From Nocardioides kongjuensis (GTDB lineage Bacteria > Actinomycetota > Actinomycetes > Propionibacteriales > Nocardioidaceae): 64,000 nucleotides of DNA. Location: assembly GCF_013409625.1 (NCBI RefSeq), contig NZ_JACCBF010000001.1, forward strand, positions 4,715,001-4,779,000, in the 5' to 3' direction. Of the stretch, positions 46,154 to 55,194 are shown piece by piece. Position 1 is the first letter of the stretch, and each line of letters opens with the position of its first letter. The translations under genes and the position numbers were made by a program. The notes under the pieces are model-generated. The model saw nothing but the letters and a program-made list of their open reading frames with translations. It made no database searches and had not been told where the DNA came from.

Positions 46154-46253
46154 GTCTCCTCCTCCGGCCTCGGTCGACGCCGCGGGCCACGGTAGCCGGT
46201 GGGCGAGGTGCCCGGGCGGCTTTCGAGACGGCCGGTGAGGCCGGTGGAAAGAC

Positions 46254-46289
46254 GAGAGCCCCGGGCTGGGGGGCAGTTCCGGGGCTCTC
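46254..46289 (-). terminator. intrinsic terminator of the transglycosylase gene
   Basis: GAGAGCCCCGG (46254-46264) and CCGGGGCTCTC (46279-46289) form a perfect 11-bp stem with a 14-nt loop, 18 nt after the stop codon on the minus strand; the minus-strand tail is GTCTTTCC. Confidence 0.7.
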
Positions 46290-46306
46290 GCGGGTCGTGC
46301 GTGGGG

Positions 46307-47530
46307 CTACGGCTTGAGGCCGTAGCTGAGCAGGCAGTTCAGCAGCTGGACCGACTGGGTCAGCTTCGGGAACTCGTCGCGGCACTGGGTCGCGGCCTGC
46401 TGGCTGGTCAGCAGGCCCAGGACGCCGCTGATCAGGTTGGAGGTCACCGCGCCGACGCCGTCGTCGACGGTGTCGAGCGGGGCGGGGAGCGGCGGGAGGG
46501 CCGGGGCCGACGGGGTCTTGCCGCCACCGGTGCCGCCACCCGTGCCGCCGCCGTTGCCGCCACCGGTGCCGCCGTTGCCGCCGTTGTCCACGGGCGGAGC
46601 CGGGACGGTCGGGTCGGCGGACGGGGTGCCGGTGGAGGTGCCCTTGGCGCCCTTGCCGCTCTTGAACTTGCCGGGGCCGCGGACGTCGAAGCTCGGCGGC
46701 TCGGGGACGACGTAGCCTGCGGCGGTCGAGTTGTTCGGCACCGAGGTGAAGTCGCCGGCGAGGTAGGCGTTCATGATCTTGAGGACCAGGTCGACGTAGG
46801 CCTGGCTGTGGTTGTAGCGGTAGACCGCGGCGCGCTGGCCGACGACCGTGGAGAGGTCGCCGTCGCCCGAGCAGAGGTAGACGGCGGCGGCCAGGGCCGC
46901 GTCGTCGATGTCCTGCGGGTTGCGGGCGGCGTCGTCGTCGGCGTCCACGCCGACGACCTGCCAGGTCGACGGGATGAACTGCATCGGGCCGACCGCGCGG
47001 TCCCACTGGGTGTCGTTGTCGTAGACGCCCGCGTCGGTGTCGGAGATGGCCTTGGTGCTGGCCTGGCCGTCGAGCGCCGGGCCGTAGATGCCCGGGGTGG
47101 CCACGCCGTCGTTGTCGAGGACGTTGCCGCCGTGGCGGCCGTGGTTGGACTCCACGCGACCGATCGCGGCGATGAGCTGCCAGGTGATGTTGCAGGACTC
47201 GTCGGCGGAGTTGATGACCGTCTCGGCGCGCTGGTAGGCGGCCAGGGCGGCGGCAGGAATGGCGTTGGTGGACGCGGCGGAGACGATGCCCGCCTCGTTG
47301 CCGTCCTCGAGTCCCTCGATCGAGGCCGGGTCGGAGAGGCTCGCGGGGTCCTCGATGGACTCCTCGGGGACGCTGGTGCCGTCGGTCACCTGACCGGGCG
47401 TCTCGGCGGCCTGGACCGGCGAGCCGATCCCGCCGATGCCGGCGACGGACGCGGTCCACGCTGCGGACAGCAAGGCGAGCGGAATGATGGTGGCGACGCG
47501 CTGCAGCCGCCCCAGACGCTTCCTCGACAT
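46307..47530 (-). CDS. secreted lytic transglycosylase
   Basis: The 407-residue protein has a signal peptide (RVATIIPLALLSAAWTASVAG), an MltB-like lytic transglycosylase domain with catalytic Glu127 (AAIGRVESNHG), VGPMQFIPSTWQVVGVDADDD and AAVYLCSGDGDL, then a Gly-rich linker (about 330-355) and a C-terminal segment with LLNCLLSYGL. It cleaves peptidoglycan outside the cell. ATG 47530 has GGGGAGAGAG upstream. It diverges from hemL. Confidence 0.87.
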   Translation of the reverse strand: MSRKRLGRLQRVATIIPLALLSAAWTASVAGIGGIGSPVQAAETPGQVTDGTSVPEESIEDPASLSDPASIEGLEDGNEAGIVSAASTNAIPAAALAAYQRAETVINSADESCNITWQLIAAIGRVESNHGRHGGNVLDNDGVATPGIYGPALDGQASTKAISDTDAGVYDNDTQWDRAVGPMQFIPSTWQVVGVDADDDAARNPQDIDDAALAAAVYLCSGDGDLSTVVGQRAAVYRYNHSQAYVDLVLKIMNAYLAGDFTSVPNNSTAAGYVVPEPPSFDVRGPGKFKSGKGAKGTSTGTPSADPTVPAPPVDNGGNGGTGGGNGGGTGGGTGGGKTPSAPALPPLPAPLDTVDDGVGAVTSNLISGVLGLLTSQQAATQCRDEFPKLTQSVQLLNCLLSYGLKP

Positions 47531-47614
47531 GTGTAACTCTCTCCCCTGGCCACGAGTGGCCCCGTTCGCGCGGGCTCTCCCTCAGTGCCCACCTGTGCAC
47601 CGAGTCAACGAATC

Positions 47615-47641
47615 GTGACACACCCGCGTTACGGGTGTCAC
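47615..47641. promoter_or_regulatory. imperfect palindrome between transglycosylase and hemL
   Basis: GTGACA-CA-CCCG and CGGG-TGTCAC form an inverted repeat with a 2-nt bulge and a 5-nt loop within the 210-bp divergent gap. It could be an operator or an mRNA hairpin in the transglycosylase leader. No specific regulator assigned. Confidence 0.35.
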
Positions 47642-47728
47642 ATGATCCCGCACACAAGTTGGTGAACGTGCTATGGGCGTGGCGCACAAGACAGGTGGCC
47701 GGGATGAGGGCCATTGGGACCCATCGGC

Positions 47729-47734
47729 GACAAT
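47729..47734 (+). promoter_or_regulatory. -10 box for hemL
   Basis: GACAAT lies 6 nt before GTG 47741, identical in sequence and spacing to the box before the hemB leader ORF (42635-42640). It supports the choice of the GTG start and a leaderless transcript. Confidence 0.5.
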
Positions 47735-47740
47735 GGCGCG

Positions 47741-49063
47741 GTGTCCGCACCCCTGACCTCGACCTCCGAGGCCCTCTTCGCCCGGGCCCGTGCCGTGACC
47801 CCCGGTGGCGTCAACTCGCCGGTCCGTGCGTTCAACGCCGTCGGCGGTACGCCGCGCTTCATCCGCTCGGCCTCCGGGCCGTGGCTGACCGACGTCGACG
47901 GCAACGAGTACGTCGACCTGATCTGCTCCTGGGGGCCGATGCTCCTCGGCCACGGACACCCCGCCGTGCTCGACGCCGTCCAGGCCGCCGTGGGCCGCGG
48001 GACGTCGTACGGCACCCCGACGGAGGGTGAGGTGGCGCTGGTCGAGGCGATCGTCGCGCGCACCCCGGTCGAGCGGCTGCGCCTGGTCACCTCGGGCACC
48101 GAGGCGACGATGTCGGCGATCCGGCTCGCGCGCGGCTTCACCGGCCGCGACGTGGTCGTGAAGTTCGCCGGCTGCTACCACGGTCACGTCGACTCGCTGC
48201 TCGCCGCGGCGGGCTCGGGCCTGACCACCTTCTCCATCCCCGGCACCCCGGGGGTGCCCGCGAGCTCCACCGAGCTGACCCTGGTGCTGCCCTACAACGA
48301 CCGCGAGGCGGTCGCGGCGGTCTTCGCCGAGCACGGCGACCGGATCGCCTGCCTGATCACCGAGGCCGCGCCGGGCAACATGGGCGTCGTCCCGCCTGCT
48401 CCGGGCTTCAACAAGTTCCTCGCCGAGACCTGCCGCGCCCACGGCGCGCTGTTCATCAGCGACGAGGTGATGACCGGCTTCCGGGTCTCGAAGGCCGGCC
48501 AGTGGGGCACCGACGGCGCGGTCGAGGGCTGGGTCCCCGACCTGATGACCTTCGGCAAGGTGATGGGCGGCGGCTTCCCCGCCGCGGCGTTCGGCGGTCG
48601 CGCCGACGTGATGGCCCACCTCGCACCCGAGGGTCCCGTCTACCAGGCCGGCACCCTCGCCGGCAATCCCGTCGCGACCGCCGCCGGCCTCGCCACGCTC
48701 ACCGCCGCGACCGACGAGGTCTACGCGCGCCTCGACGTCGTCGCCGGCGCGCTGCGCGCCGGGATCGCCGAGACGTTCACCGCCGCCGGGCTCCCGCACG
48801 TCATCCAGTCGACCGGCTCGATGTTCTCGGTGTTCCTCACCGACGCCCCGGTGACCAACTTCGCGCAGGCGCAGGCCACCAGCGTGCCGGCGTACGCCGC
48901 CCTCTTCCACTCGATGCTCGACCAGGGCGTGCACCTTCCTCCGTCGGCCTTCGAGGCGTGGTTCGTCTCGTCGTCGCACGACGACCGCGCCGTCCAGCGG
49001 GTCCTCGACGCCCTCCCGGTGGCCGCCCGCGCCGCCGCTGCAACCTACGGAGCAGCACTGTGA
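47741..49063 (+). CDS. hemL: glutamate-1-semialdehyde 2,1-aminomutase
   Basis: HemL converts glutamate-1-semialdehyde (the HemA product) to 5-aminolevulinate (the HemB substrate) with PMP/PLP. The 440-residue enzyme shows [57 protein letters not shown] and the PLP Lys273 in [19 protein letters not shown] 47741 is preferred to an in-frame TTG at 47714 because of the GACAAT box 6 nt upstream. It starts an operon continuing to the cytochrome c maturation genes. Confidence 0.96.
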   Translation: MSAPLTSTSEALFARARAVTPGGVNSPVRAFNAVGGTPRFIRSASGPWLTDVDGNEYVDLICSWGPMLLGHGHPAVLDAVQAAVGRGTSYGTPTEGEVALVEAIVARTPVERLRLVTSGTEATMSAIRLARGFTGRDVVVKFAGCYHGHVDSLLAAAGSGLTTFSIPGTPGVPASSTELTLVLPYNDREAVAAVFAEHGDRIACLITEAAPGNMGVVPPAPGFNKFLAETCRAHGALFISDEVMTGFRVSKAGQWGTDGAVEGWVPDLMTFGKVMGGGFPAAAFGGRADVMAHLAPEGPVYQAGTLAGNPVATAAGLATLTAATDEVYARLDVVAGALRAGIAETFTAAGLPHVIQSTGSMFSVFLTDAPVTNFAQAQATSVPAYAALFHSMLDQGVHLPPSAFEAWFVSSSHDDRAVQRVLDALPVAARAAAATYGAAL

Positions 49064-49755
49064 GCACCCCCGACACGATCGTCCACCTGGTCCGCCACGG
49101 CGAGGTCCACAACCCCGAGGGCGTGCTCTACGGCCGCCGCGACGGCTTCCACCTCTCCACCCGCGGCCGCGCGATGGCCGACCGGGTCGCCGAGGCCCTC
49201 AAGGGCAACGACATCACCGTCATCCGCTCCTCGCCGCTCGAGCGCGCGCAGGAGACCGCCGCGCCGCTCGCCTCCGCGCTCGGCCTCGAGGTCGGCCGCG
49301 AGGCGCGGGTCATCGAGTCGGCCAACCGGTTCGAGGGCCTGACCTTCGGCAAGGGCAACAACGCGCTGCGCAACCCGCTGCTGTGGCGCCACCTCTACAA
49401 CCCGTTCAAGCCGTCGTGGGGTGAGCCCTACAGGGAGATCGTCGCGCGGATGATGGCGGCGGTCCACGACGCCCGCCGCGACGCCGCCGGCCACGAGGCC
49501 GTGCTGGTCTCCCACCAGCTGCCGATCTGGACCACCCGGCTGGCCGCGGAGAAGCGCTCCTTCCTCCACGACCCGCGCAAGCGCCAGTGCACGCTGTGCT
49601 CGATCACGTCGTTCGGGTTCGCCGGCGAGGAGCTGGTCGAGATCTCCTACGCCGAGCCCGCCATCGACCTGATCCCGACCGGCGACATCGCCGCGCCGTT
49701 CTCCGCCGGTGACGCTCCGGAGGAGAACCGGCCCGAGGGGACGCCCTCGGCATGA
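49060..49755 (+). CDS. histidine phosphatase family protein
   Basis: The 231-residue protein has the phosphoglycerate-mutase-like signature [18 protein letters not shown] (phosphorylated His), [11 protein letters not shown] and the second His in [10 protein letters not shown]. The C-terminal 35 residues are acidic and Pro-rich. GTG 49060 overlaps the hemL stop; the stop overlaps the resA-like ATG. It is conserved between hemL and ccs genes in actinobacteria (a GpmB-like gene); substrate unknown. Confidence 0.87.
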   Translation: MSTPDTIVHLVRHGEVHNPEGVLYGRRDGFHLSTRGRAMADRVAEALKGNDITVIRSSPLERAQETAAPLASALGLEVGREARVIESANRFEGLTFGKGNNALRNPLLWRHLYNPFKPSWGEPYREIVARMMAAVHDARRDAAGHEAVLVSHQLPIWTTRLAAEKRSFLHDPRKRQCTLCSITSFGFAGEELVEISYAEPAIDLIPTGDIAAPFSAGDAPEENRPEGTPSA

Positions 49756-50330
49756 GACGCACCGCTGTCGCCGTCCTGCTCGGCGTGGTCCTCCTCGCGT
49801 CCGGGTGCTCCCGGGTCGGGGGGACCGGCGACCTCGAGTACATCAACGGCGACCAGCAGGTCGTCCTCGTCAAGGACGGCGAGCGGCAGCCGCCGCTCGA
49901 CATCAGCGGCAAGACGATCCAGGGCGACCCGCTCGACATCGCCGACCTGCGCGGCAAGGTCGTGGTGCTCAACGTGTGGTGGTCCGGCTGCGGCCCCTGC
50001 CGCAGCGAGATGCCGATGCTGGTGGAGGCCGAGGACGAGCTGGGCAAGGACCAGCCCGACCAGGTCGCCTTCGTCGGCATCAACATCCGCGACCTCGCCC
50101 CCGAGACCGCCGCCGCGTTCGAGAAGGACCGCGGCGTCGACTACCCCTCGCTCTACGACCCCGGCAGCGAGACCCTGCTCGACATGGGCAAGTACGCGCC
50201 GTACGCGCCCCCGGCCACACTGGTCCTCGACCGCGAGGGCCGGGTCGCCGCGCTGATCAACGGGCCGATCCCGTCGAGGACCACGCTGACCAGCGTCGTC
50301 GAGGACACCCTGGCGGAGTCCGATGGGTGA
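49752..50330 (+). CDS. ResA/TlpA-like thiol-disulfide lipoprotein
   Basis: The 192-residue protein has a lipoprotein signal (VVLLASGC, lipid Cys19) and a thioredoxin fold with WWSGCGPC (Cys80/Cys83), VAFVGINIRDL and cis-Pro segment APPATLVLD. It is expected to reduce the apocytochrome c heme-binding cysteines outside the membrane, receiving electrons from CcdA, encoded next. ATGA overlap with the phosphatase gene and an 8-nt overlap with ccdA show one operon. Confidence 0.9.
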   Translation: MRRTAVAVLLGVVLLASGCSRVGGTGDLEYINGDQQVVLVKDGERQPPLDISGKTIQGDPLDIADLRGKVVVLNVWWSGCGPCRSEMPMLVEAEDELGKDQPDQVAFVGINIRDLAPETAAAFEKDRGVDYPSLYDPGSETLLDMGKYAPYAPPATLVLDREGRVAALINGPIPSRTTLTSVVEDTLAESDG

Positions 50331-51087
50331 GTGGTTCCGCGAGCAGGCCATGGTCGGCGGGCTCGGCATCGCCATCCCGGTCGCGATGATCGCCGGTCTG
50401 GTCTCCTTCTTCTCCCCGTGCGTGCTCCCGCTGCTGCCGGGCTACCTGTCGTACGCCACCGGCCTGTCCGGTGCCGACCTGGCGGCCGGTGAGGCGAGCC
50501 GGCGCCGTGGCCGGATGCTGCTCGGGTCGGTGCTCTTCGTGCTCGGCTTCGCGGTCGTCTTCGTCTTCGCCGGTACGGCCTTCGGCGGACTCGCCTCGCA
50601 GCTGCAGCGCTGGCAGGACGTGGTCACCATCGTCCTCGGCGCGGTGCTGATCGTGCTGGGCCTGGTCTTCGCCGGCCTCGTCCCGTGGCTGCAGCGCGAC
50701 GTACGCATCCACAGGCTGCCCGGCGTCGGGCTCGGCGCCGCGCCGCTGATCGGCGCGCTGTTCGCGATCGGCTGGACGCCCTGCGTGGGGCCGACCTTCG
50801 GTGTCATCCTCAACCTCACCTACGCCGACGGCGGCACCGCTGCCCGCGGCGCGCTGCTCGCTCTGTGCTACGCGCTGGGCCTCGGCATCCCGTTCGTCGT
50901 CGTCGCGCTGGCCTACAACCGCACGGTCGGCGCACTGAAGTGGGTACGCCGCCACCAGGCGGTCGTGATGCGGGTCGGCGGCCTGTTCCTGGTCGCCATC
51001 GGCCTGCTGATGGTCACCGGCTGGTGGGACCACCTCGTCCAGTGGGCGCAGCTGCGCACCGTCGCCTTCGGGGAGACCGCCGTATGA
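50323..51087 (+). CDS. ccdA: cytochrome c biogenesis protein CcdA
   Basis: The 254-residue, six-helix membrane protein carries reductant across the membrane for cytochrome c maturation. Redox cysteines are in SFFSPCVLPLLPGYLSY and IGWTPCVGPTFG; the other helices are hydrophobic and regularly spaced. It overlaps the ResA-like gene upstream and the resB ATG downstream. Confidence 0.93.
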   Translation: MGEWFREQAMVGGLGIAIPVAMIAGLVSFFSPCVLPLLPGYLSYATGLSGADLAAGEASRRRGRMLLGSVLFVLGFAVVFVFAGTAFGGLASQLQRWQDVVTIVLGAVLIVLGLVFAGLVPWLQRDVRIHRLPGVGLGAAPLIGALFAIGWTPCVGPTFGVILNLTYADGGTAARGALLALCYALGLGIPFVVVALAYNRTVGALKWVRRHQAVVMRVGGLFLVAIGLLMVTGWWDHLVQWAQLRTVAFGETAV

Positions 51088-52682
51088 GCGGCACCGAGCG
51101 CCGTACGCCCGAGCGCCGTACCGACGAGCGCAGGCCCGGCGAGCTGACCGCGCGCGAGCTGGGCCGGTGGACGTGGCGGCAGATCACCTCGATGCGGACC
51201 GCCCTGCTGCTGCTCCTGCTGCTCGCGCTGGCTGCCATCCCCGGATCGGTGATCCCGCAGGCCGACGTCGACTCGCTCGCCGTCACCCGCTGGAAGGACG
51301 AGCACCCGAAGCTGACGCCGGTCTACGAGAAGCTCGACCTCTTCTCGGTCTACAGCTCGCCGTGGTTCTCGGCGGTCTACCTGCTGCTCGTGCTCTCGCT
51401 GGTCGGCTGCATCATCCCGCGCCTGTTCGTCTACTACCGCGCGCTGCGCGCCCAGCCGCCCGCGGCGCCGCGGCACCTGAGCCGGATGCCGGTGCAGGCG
51501 TCGTACACGACCGAGCGGACGCCGGCCGAGGTGCTCGAGGAGGCCCGGCGCGTGCTCGGCCGCCGCCACCGGCTCCGCAGGACCGGCGCTGACGACGACT
51601 TCGTCTCCGCCGAGCGCGGGTACGTCCGCGAGGCCGGCAACCTGGTCTTCCACCTGTCCCTGCTGATCGTGCTCGCCGGTGTCGCGATGGGCAGCCTGTG
51701 GGGCTACCAGGGCGGCGTGATCCTGGTGCAGGGCACGACGTTCAGCAACAACCTCACGCAGTACGACGACTTCAAGCCCGGTGGCCTGTTCCGCCAGGAC
51801 CAGATGAAGAACTTCCGGTTCACGGTCGACAAGTTCTCCGTCGACTGGCTCAAGAAGGGACCGCGCTTCGGCCAGGCCCGCAAGTTCGAGGCCGGGCTGA
51901 CCTACCGGGTCGGCGACGGGAAGCCGCAGGACTACGACCTCAAGGTCAACCACCCGCTCGAGGTCGACGGCACCGACGTCTTCCTCATCGGCCACGGCTA
52001 CGCGCCGGTGATCACCATCCGCGACGGCTCCGGCGAGGTCGTCTGCACCGGTCCGACCGTCTTCCTGCCGCGCGACGCCAGCTTCTTGTCGTACGGCGTC
52101 GTGAAGTGCCCGACCGCGAAGCCCGGCCAGATCGGGCTCGACGGCCTGTTCTTCCCGAGCTTCGAGATGCAGAACGGGAACCCGGTCACCGTCTTCGGCG
52201 ACGACCTCAACCCGACCCTGTCGATGCTCGCCTACACCGGCGACCTCGGGCTCGACGACGGTCGCTCGCAGTCGGTCTACGTCCTCGACAAGGCGAAGGC
52301 GACGCAGATCAAGAAGGCCGACGGCAAGCCGCTGCGCGTCGACCTGCAGCCCGGCGACACCCTGCAGCTGCCCGACGGGCTCGGCTCGGTGACCTTCGAC
52401 CGGGTCGACCCGTGGATCCGGGTCCAGATCAGCCAGACCCCCGGCAAGGGGATCGCGCTGACCGGCGTGATCCTCGCGCTCATCGGCCTGTGCTGCTCGC
52501 TCTTCATCCGGCCCCGCCGGGTGTGGGTCCGGGCAGTGCCGGCCGGTACCGACGGGGACGGCAGTGGCACCCTGGTCGAGGTCGCCGTGCTCGACCGTTC
52601 CGGCAATGGTGAGATGGACGAGGTCCTCGCCGCCGTGCTCGACCAGCTCCAGGAGGAACCCGAGATCGTGAGGCAGTCATGA
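51084..52682 (+). CDS. resB: cytochrome c biogenesis protein ResB (Ccs1)
   Basis: ResB forms, with CcsB, the System II synthase that exports and ligates heme to apocytochrome c. The 532-residue protein has four membrane helices (LLLLLLLALAAIPGSVIPQ, FSAVYLLLVLSLVGCIIPR, NLVFHLSLLIVLAGVAMGS, and the C-terminal ALTGVILALIGLCCSLF), a large outer domain with FLIGHGYAPVITIRDG, and a basic N-terminal extension of about 25 residues. ATG 51084 overlaps ccdA; the stop overlaps ccsB. Confidence 0.93.
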   Translation: MSGTERRTPERRTDERRPGELTARELGRWTWRQITSMRTALLLLLLLALAAIPGSVIPQADVDSLAVTRWKDEHPKLTPVYEKLDLFSVYSSPWFSAVYLLLVLSLVGCIIPRLFVYYRALRAQPPAAPRHLSRMPVQASYTTERTPAEVLEEARRVLGRRHRLRRTGADDDFVSAERGYVREAGNLVFHLSLLIVLAGVAMGSLWGYQGGVILVQGTTFSNNLTQYDDFKPGGLFRQDQMKNFRFTVDKFSVDWLKKGPRFGQARKFEAGLTYRVGDGKPQDYDLKVNHPLEVDGTDVFLIGHGYAPVITIRDGSGEVVCTGPTVFLPRDASFLSYGVVKCPTAKPGQIGLDGLFFPSFEMQNGNPVTVFGDDLNPTLSMLAYTGDLGLDDGRSQSVYVLDKAKATQIKKADGKPLRVDLQPGDTLQLPDGLGSVTFDRVDPWIRVQISQTPGKGIALTGVILALIGLCCSLFIRPRRVWVRAVPAGTDGDGSGTLVEVAVLDRSGNGEMDEVLAAVLDQLQEEPEIVRQS

Positions 52683-53656
52683 GCAACACCGCGTGGGAGA
52701 CGCTGAGCAACCAGGCCGTCGCGACGGCCGGCATTGTCTACTTCCTGGCCCTGGTGGTCTACCTGGCCGAGTGGGCCTCGCTGCGCCAGCCGGCGGCCGA
52801 CCGCGAGCTGGTGGGCGCCGGAGCCGCGACCGACGCACCGAGGGCGGCGGAGCCCGAGCCCGAGGCCGCGCGGACGGCGTTCCTCGGCCGCCTCGGCATC
52901 CTGCTCACCTCGATCGCCGTCGCCGCCCACTTCGTGGCGCTGGTCGGGCGCGGCATGGCCGCGGACCCGAACCGGGTGCCCTGGGGCAACATGTACGAGT
53001 TCACGCTGTCGGGCACCTTCGTGGTCGCCCTGCTGTACGTCGTGCTCTACAGGAGGTTCGGCCTCGGCTGGATGGGCCCGCTCGTCGTCGGCTTCGTGGT
53101 CGCGACCCTCATGGTCGCCGTGATCTGGCTCTACGACGCGGTCGCACCGCTGACCGAGGCGCTCAACTCGCCGTGGCTGGTCATCCACGTGATGTCCGCG
53201 ATCACCGCCACCGGTGCCTTCACCCTCGGCGGCATCGCCTCGGCCATGTACCTCGTCCGGATGCGTGCCGAGCGCCGCGCGGCCGCCGCGCAGCGCCCGC
53301 TGAGCCGCTGGCTCGAGCGGGTCCCGCAGCTCGACGCCCTCGACCGCCTCGCCTACCGCGTCCACGCGTTCGCGTTCCCGGTGTGGACCTTCGCCGTCCT
53401 CATCACCGGGCCGATCTGGGCGCACGAGGCCTGGTCGCGCTACTGGAACTGGGACCCCAAGGAGGTGTGGGCGTTCATCACCTGGGTCGTCTACGCCGGG
53501 TACCTCCACGCCCGCGCCACCGCCGGCTGGAAGGGCCGCAAGGCCGCCCTGCTCGCGCTCGTCGGCGTCGCCACGCTGTGGTTCAACTTCATCGGCATCA
53601 ACTACTTCTCGACCACGAGCCAGCACTCCTACGCGGCCGAGCGCATCGTCCCCTGA
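52679..53656 (+). CDS. ccsB: cytochrome c biogenesis protein CcsB (CcsA)
   Basis: The 325-residue membrane protein has the WWD heme-handling domain HEAWSRYWNWDPKEVWAF, conserved His residues (LVIHVMSAI, TSQHSY) and eight or so helices. It works with ResB as heme exporter and lyase. The ATG overlaps the resB stop by 4 nt. It is the last gene of the hemL-ccs operon, which thus joins heme synthesis to cytochrome c assembly. Confidence 0.94.
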   Translation: MSNTAWETLSNQAVATAGIVYFLALVVYLAEWASLRQPAADRELVGAGAATDAPRAAEPEPEAARTAFLGRLGILLTSIAVAAHFVALVGRGMAADPNRVPWGNMYEFTLSGTFVVALLYVVLYRRFGLGWMGPLVVGFVVATLMVAVIWLYDAVAPLTEALNSPWLVIHVMSAITATGAFTLGGIASAMYLVRMRAERRAAAAQRPLSRWLERVPQLDALDRLAYRVHAFAFPVWTFAVLITGPIWAHEAWSRYWNWDPKEVWAFITWVVYAGYLHARATAGWKGRKAALLALVGVATLWFNFIGINYFSTTSQHSYAAERIVP

Positions 53657-53668
53657 CGGGGCCGGGCC

Positions 53669-53908
53669 TCAGACGTCGGGGGAGTCCGGCGGCTGCGGCC
53701 GGTCGCGGTGCCGCTCCTGCTGGCGGCGGCGCCACTCGAGGTCGCGCAGGAAGCCCTCGTCGTCGTCCGGGGCCACGGGACGCGTCGGCGGGTGCGGCTT
53801 CGGCGTACGACGCCGCGCCGGCTGGTCGCCGTTCCCGTGGTCCTGCAGCCAGCGGACCGCGAGGTAGGTCACGGCCGCGAAGACGAGGACGACGAGCAAC
53901 AGCTTCAC
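53669..53908 (-). CDS. small membrane-anchored protein, unknown
   Basis: The 79-residue protein has one N-terminal helix (LLLVVLVFAAVTYLAVRWL) followed by a Pro/Arg/Asp-rich cytoplasmic tail (DEGFLRDLEWRRRQQERH). A GGAGAC ribosome binding site precedes GTG 53908 on the minus strand. It converges with ccsB. Similar PLDc_N-less tails occur in actinobacteria, but no family is recognised. Confidence 0.65.
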   Translation of the reverse strand: MKLLLVVLVFAAVTYLAVRWLQDHGNGDQPARRRTPKPHPPTRPVAPDDDEGFLRDLEWRRRQQERHRDRPQPPDSPDV

Positions 53909-53990
53909 GTCTCCAGAGTAGGACGTGGGCGGTGAGATCGTGCCCCGTCCCGATGACCTTCTCCCGTCTCCTGCGGCCTAGGCTGGACGC

Positions 53991-54254
53991 GTGAAGGAGT
54001 TCTGGATCTACACGGCCCTGCGGGCCGGCCTGTTCGTCGGTGCGTTCTGCGTGGTGGGCGGTGTCTGGCTGCTCCTCGCCGACACCGTCAACGTGCTGTG
54101 GGTCATCGTGATCGCCTTCCTGGTCAGCGGTGTCGCGTCCTACGTCCTGCTCGAGCGGCAGCGCTCGGCGTTCGCGGCGAAGGTCGAGAACCGCGCGGGC
54201 CGGATCACCGAGAAGTACGAGGAGATGCGGTCCAAGGAGGACGGCGAGGACTGA
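53991..54254 (+). CDS. DUF4229 membrane protein
   Basis: The 87-residue protein has two membrane helices (RAGLFVGAFCVVGGVWLLL, VLWVIVIAFLVSGVASYVLL) followed by RQRSAFAAKVENRAGRITEKYEEMRSKED, split here across the charged tail, as in DUF4229. TAGGCT at 53979-53984 is 6 nt before GTG 53991, predicting a leaderless mRNA. It lies beside menA, a common actinobacterial arrangement; function unknown. Confidence 0.82.
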   Translation: MKEFWIYTALRAGLFVGAFCVVGGVWLLLADTVNVLWVIVIAFLVSGVASYVLLERQRSAFAAKVENRAGRITEKYEEMRSKEDGED

Positions 54255-54302
54255 GCCGGGTGGCGCGGAGAGCCTCGGCTCCTCCGCTCCGCTCGCTCCT
54301 CC

Positions 54303-55184
54303 TCAGCCCACGACCAGGCCGACGCCGGCCAGCACGGCCCAGACCAGCTCGGCCACACCGGTCTTCTGCAGCACCGGGATCAGCGCGGGGCCGCGGGCTC
54401 CGCCGAGGACGATCCGCGCGCCCGCGACGGCGGGCAGCAGGAAGCCCAGGCCGAGCAGGGCCCACCAGGTGGTGACGGCCGCGAGCACGACGACCGCTGC
54501 GGCGGACAGGCCCACGAGGACGGCGTAGAAGCCACGCGTGCGACGCTCGCCGAGCCGCACGGCCAGCGTCATCTTCCCGGCGACCTCGTCGGTGGGGATG
54601 TCGCGCAGGTTGTTGGCGACCAGGATCGCGCAGGCCAGCGCCCCGACACCGGTGCCGGCGGCGAGGGCTGCCCAGCCGCTGGTCCCCCACCGCTCGGTCT
54701 GCACCCAGGTGGTGCCGACGACGGCGACCAGGCCGAAGAACACGAAGACCATGACCTCGCCCAGGCCGAGGTAGCCGTAGGGCTTCTTGCCGCCGGTGTA
54801 GTACCAGGCGGCGAGCACGCTGAGCGCGCCCACGAGCAGGAGCCACCACGACGTGGTGGCGGCGAGGACCAGGCCGGCGACGCCGGCGACCCCGAAGGAC
54901 AGGAAGGCCGCGCGCTTGACCGCGCCCGGGCTGGCGAGGCCGGAGCCCACCAGGCGCAGCGGGCCGACCCGCTCGTCGTCGGTGCCGCGGATGCCGTCGG
55001 AGTAGTCGTTGGCGTAGTTGACCCCGACCTGGAGGGCCAGGCTCACCACGGCGGCGAGCAGCGCCTTCCACCAGACGCCGCGGTCGTCGTACACGGCGAC
55101 GGCGGTGCCGACGACGACCGGCGCGACCGCGGCCGGGAGGGTGCGGATGCGGGCGCCCGCGATCCAGTGCGCTGCAGTGGCCAT
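54303..55184 (-). CDS. menA: 1,4-dihydroxy-2-naphthoate polyprenyltransferase
   Basis: MenA attaches the isoprenoid chain to DHNA, giving demethylmenaquinone. The 293-residue UbiA-family membrane protein has the first Asp-rich motif NYANDYSDGIRGTDDERVGP, YYTGGKKPYGYLGLGE and the second motif NNLRDIPTDEVAGKMTLAVRLG, with about eight helices. The start ATG 55184 matches the family. It lies about 5.6 kb from menE-menC-menD, separated by the thiol-type operon and two MFS genes. Confidence 0.94.
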   Translation of the reverse strand: MATAAHWIAGARIRTLPAAVAPVVVGTAVAVYDDRGVWWKALLAAVVSLALQVGVNYANDYSDGIRGTDDERVGPLRLVGSGLASPGAVKRAAFLSFGVAGVAGLVLAATTSWWLLLVGALSVLAAWYYTGGKKPYGYLGLGEVMVFVFFGLVAVVGTTWVQTERWGTSGWAALAAGTGVGALACAILVANNLRDIPTDEVAGKMTLAVRLGERRTRGFYAVLVGLSAAAVVVLAAVTTWWALLGLGFLLPAVAGARIVLGGARGPALIPVLQKTGVAELVWAVLAGVGLVVG

Positions 55185-55194
55185 AGCGGTCGAT

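Noticed and set aside
47531-47660. Possible ydaO-type c-di-AMP riboswitch before the transglycosylase gene
   Set aside because: Cell-wall hydrolase genes of actinobacteria often carry one and disA is nearby, but the conserved ydaO core sequences are not visible in the leader; only a simple palindrome is.
54255-54302. Hairpin-rich gap between DUF4229 and menA
   Set aside because: GAGCC/GGCTC pairings are short and no T-run follows; too weak to call a terminator.
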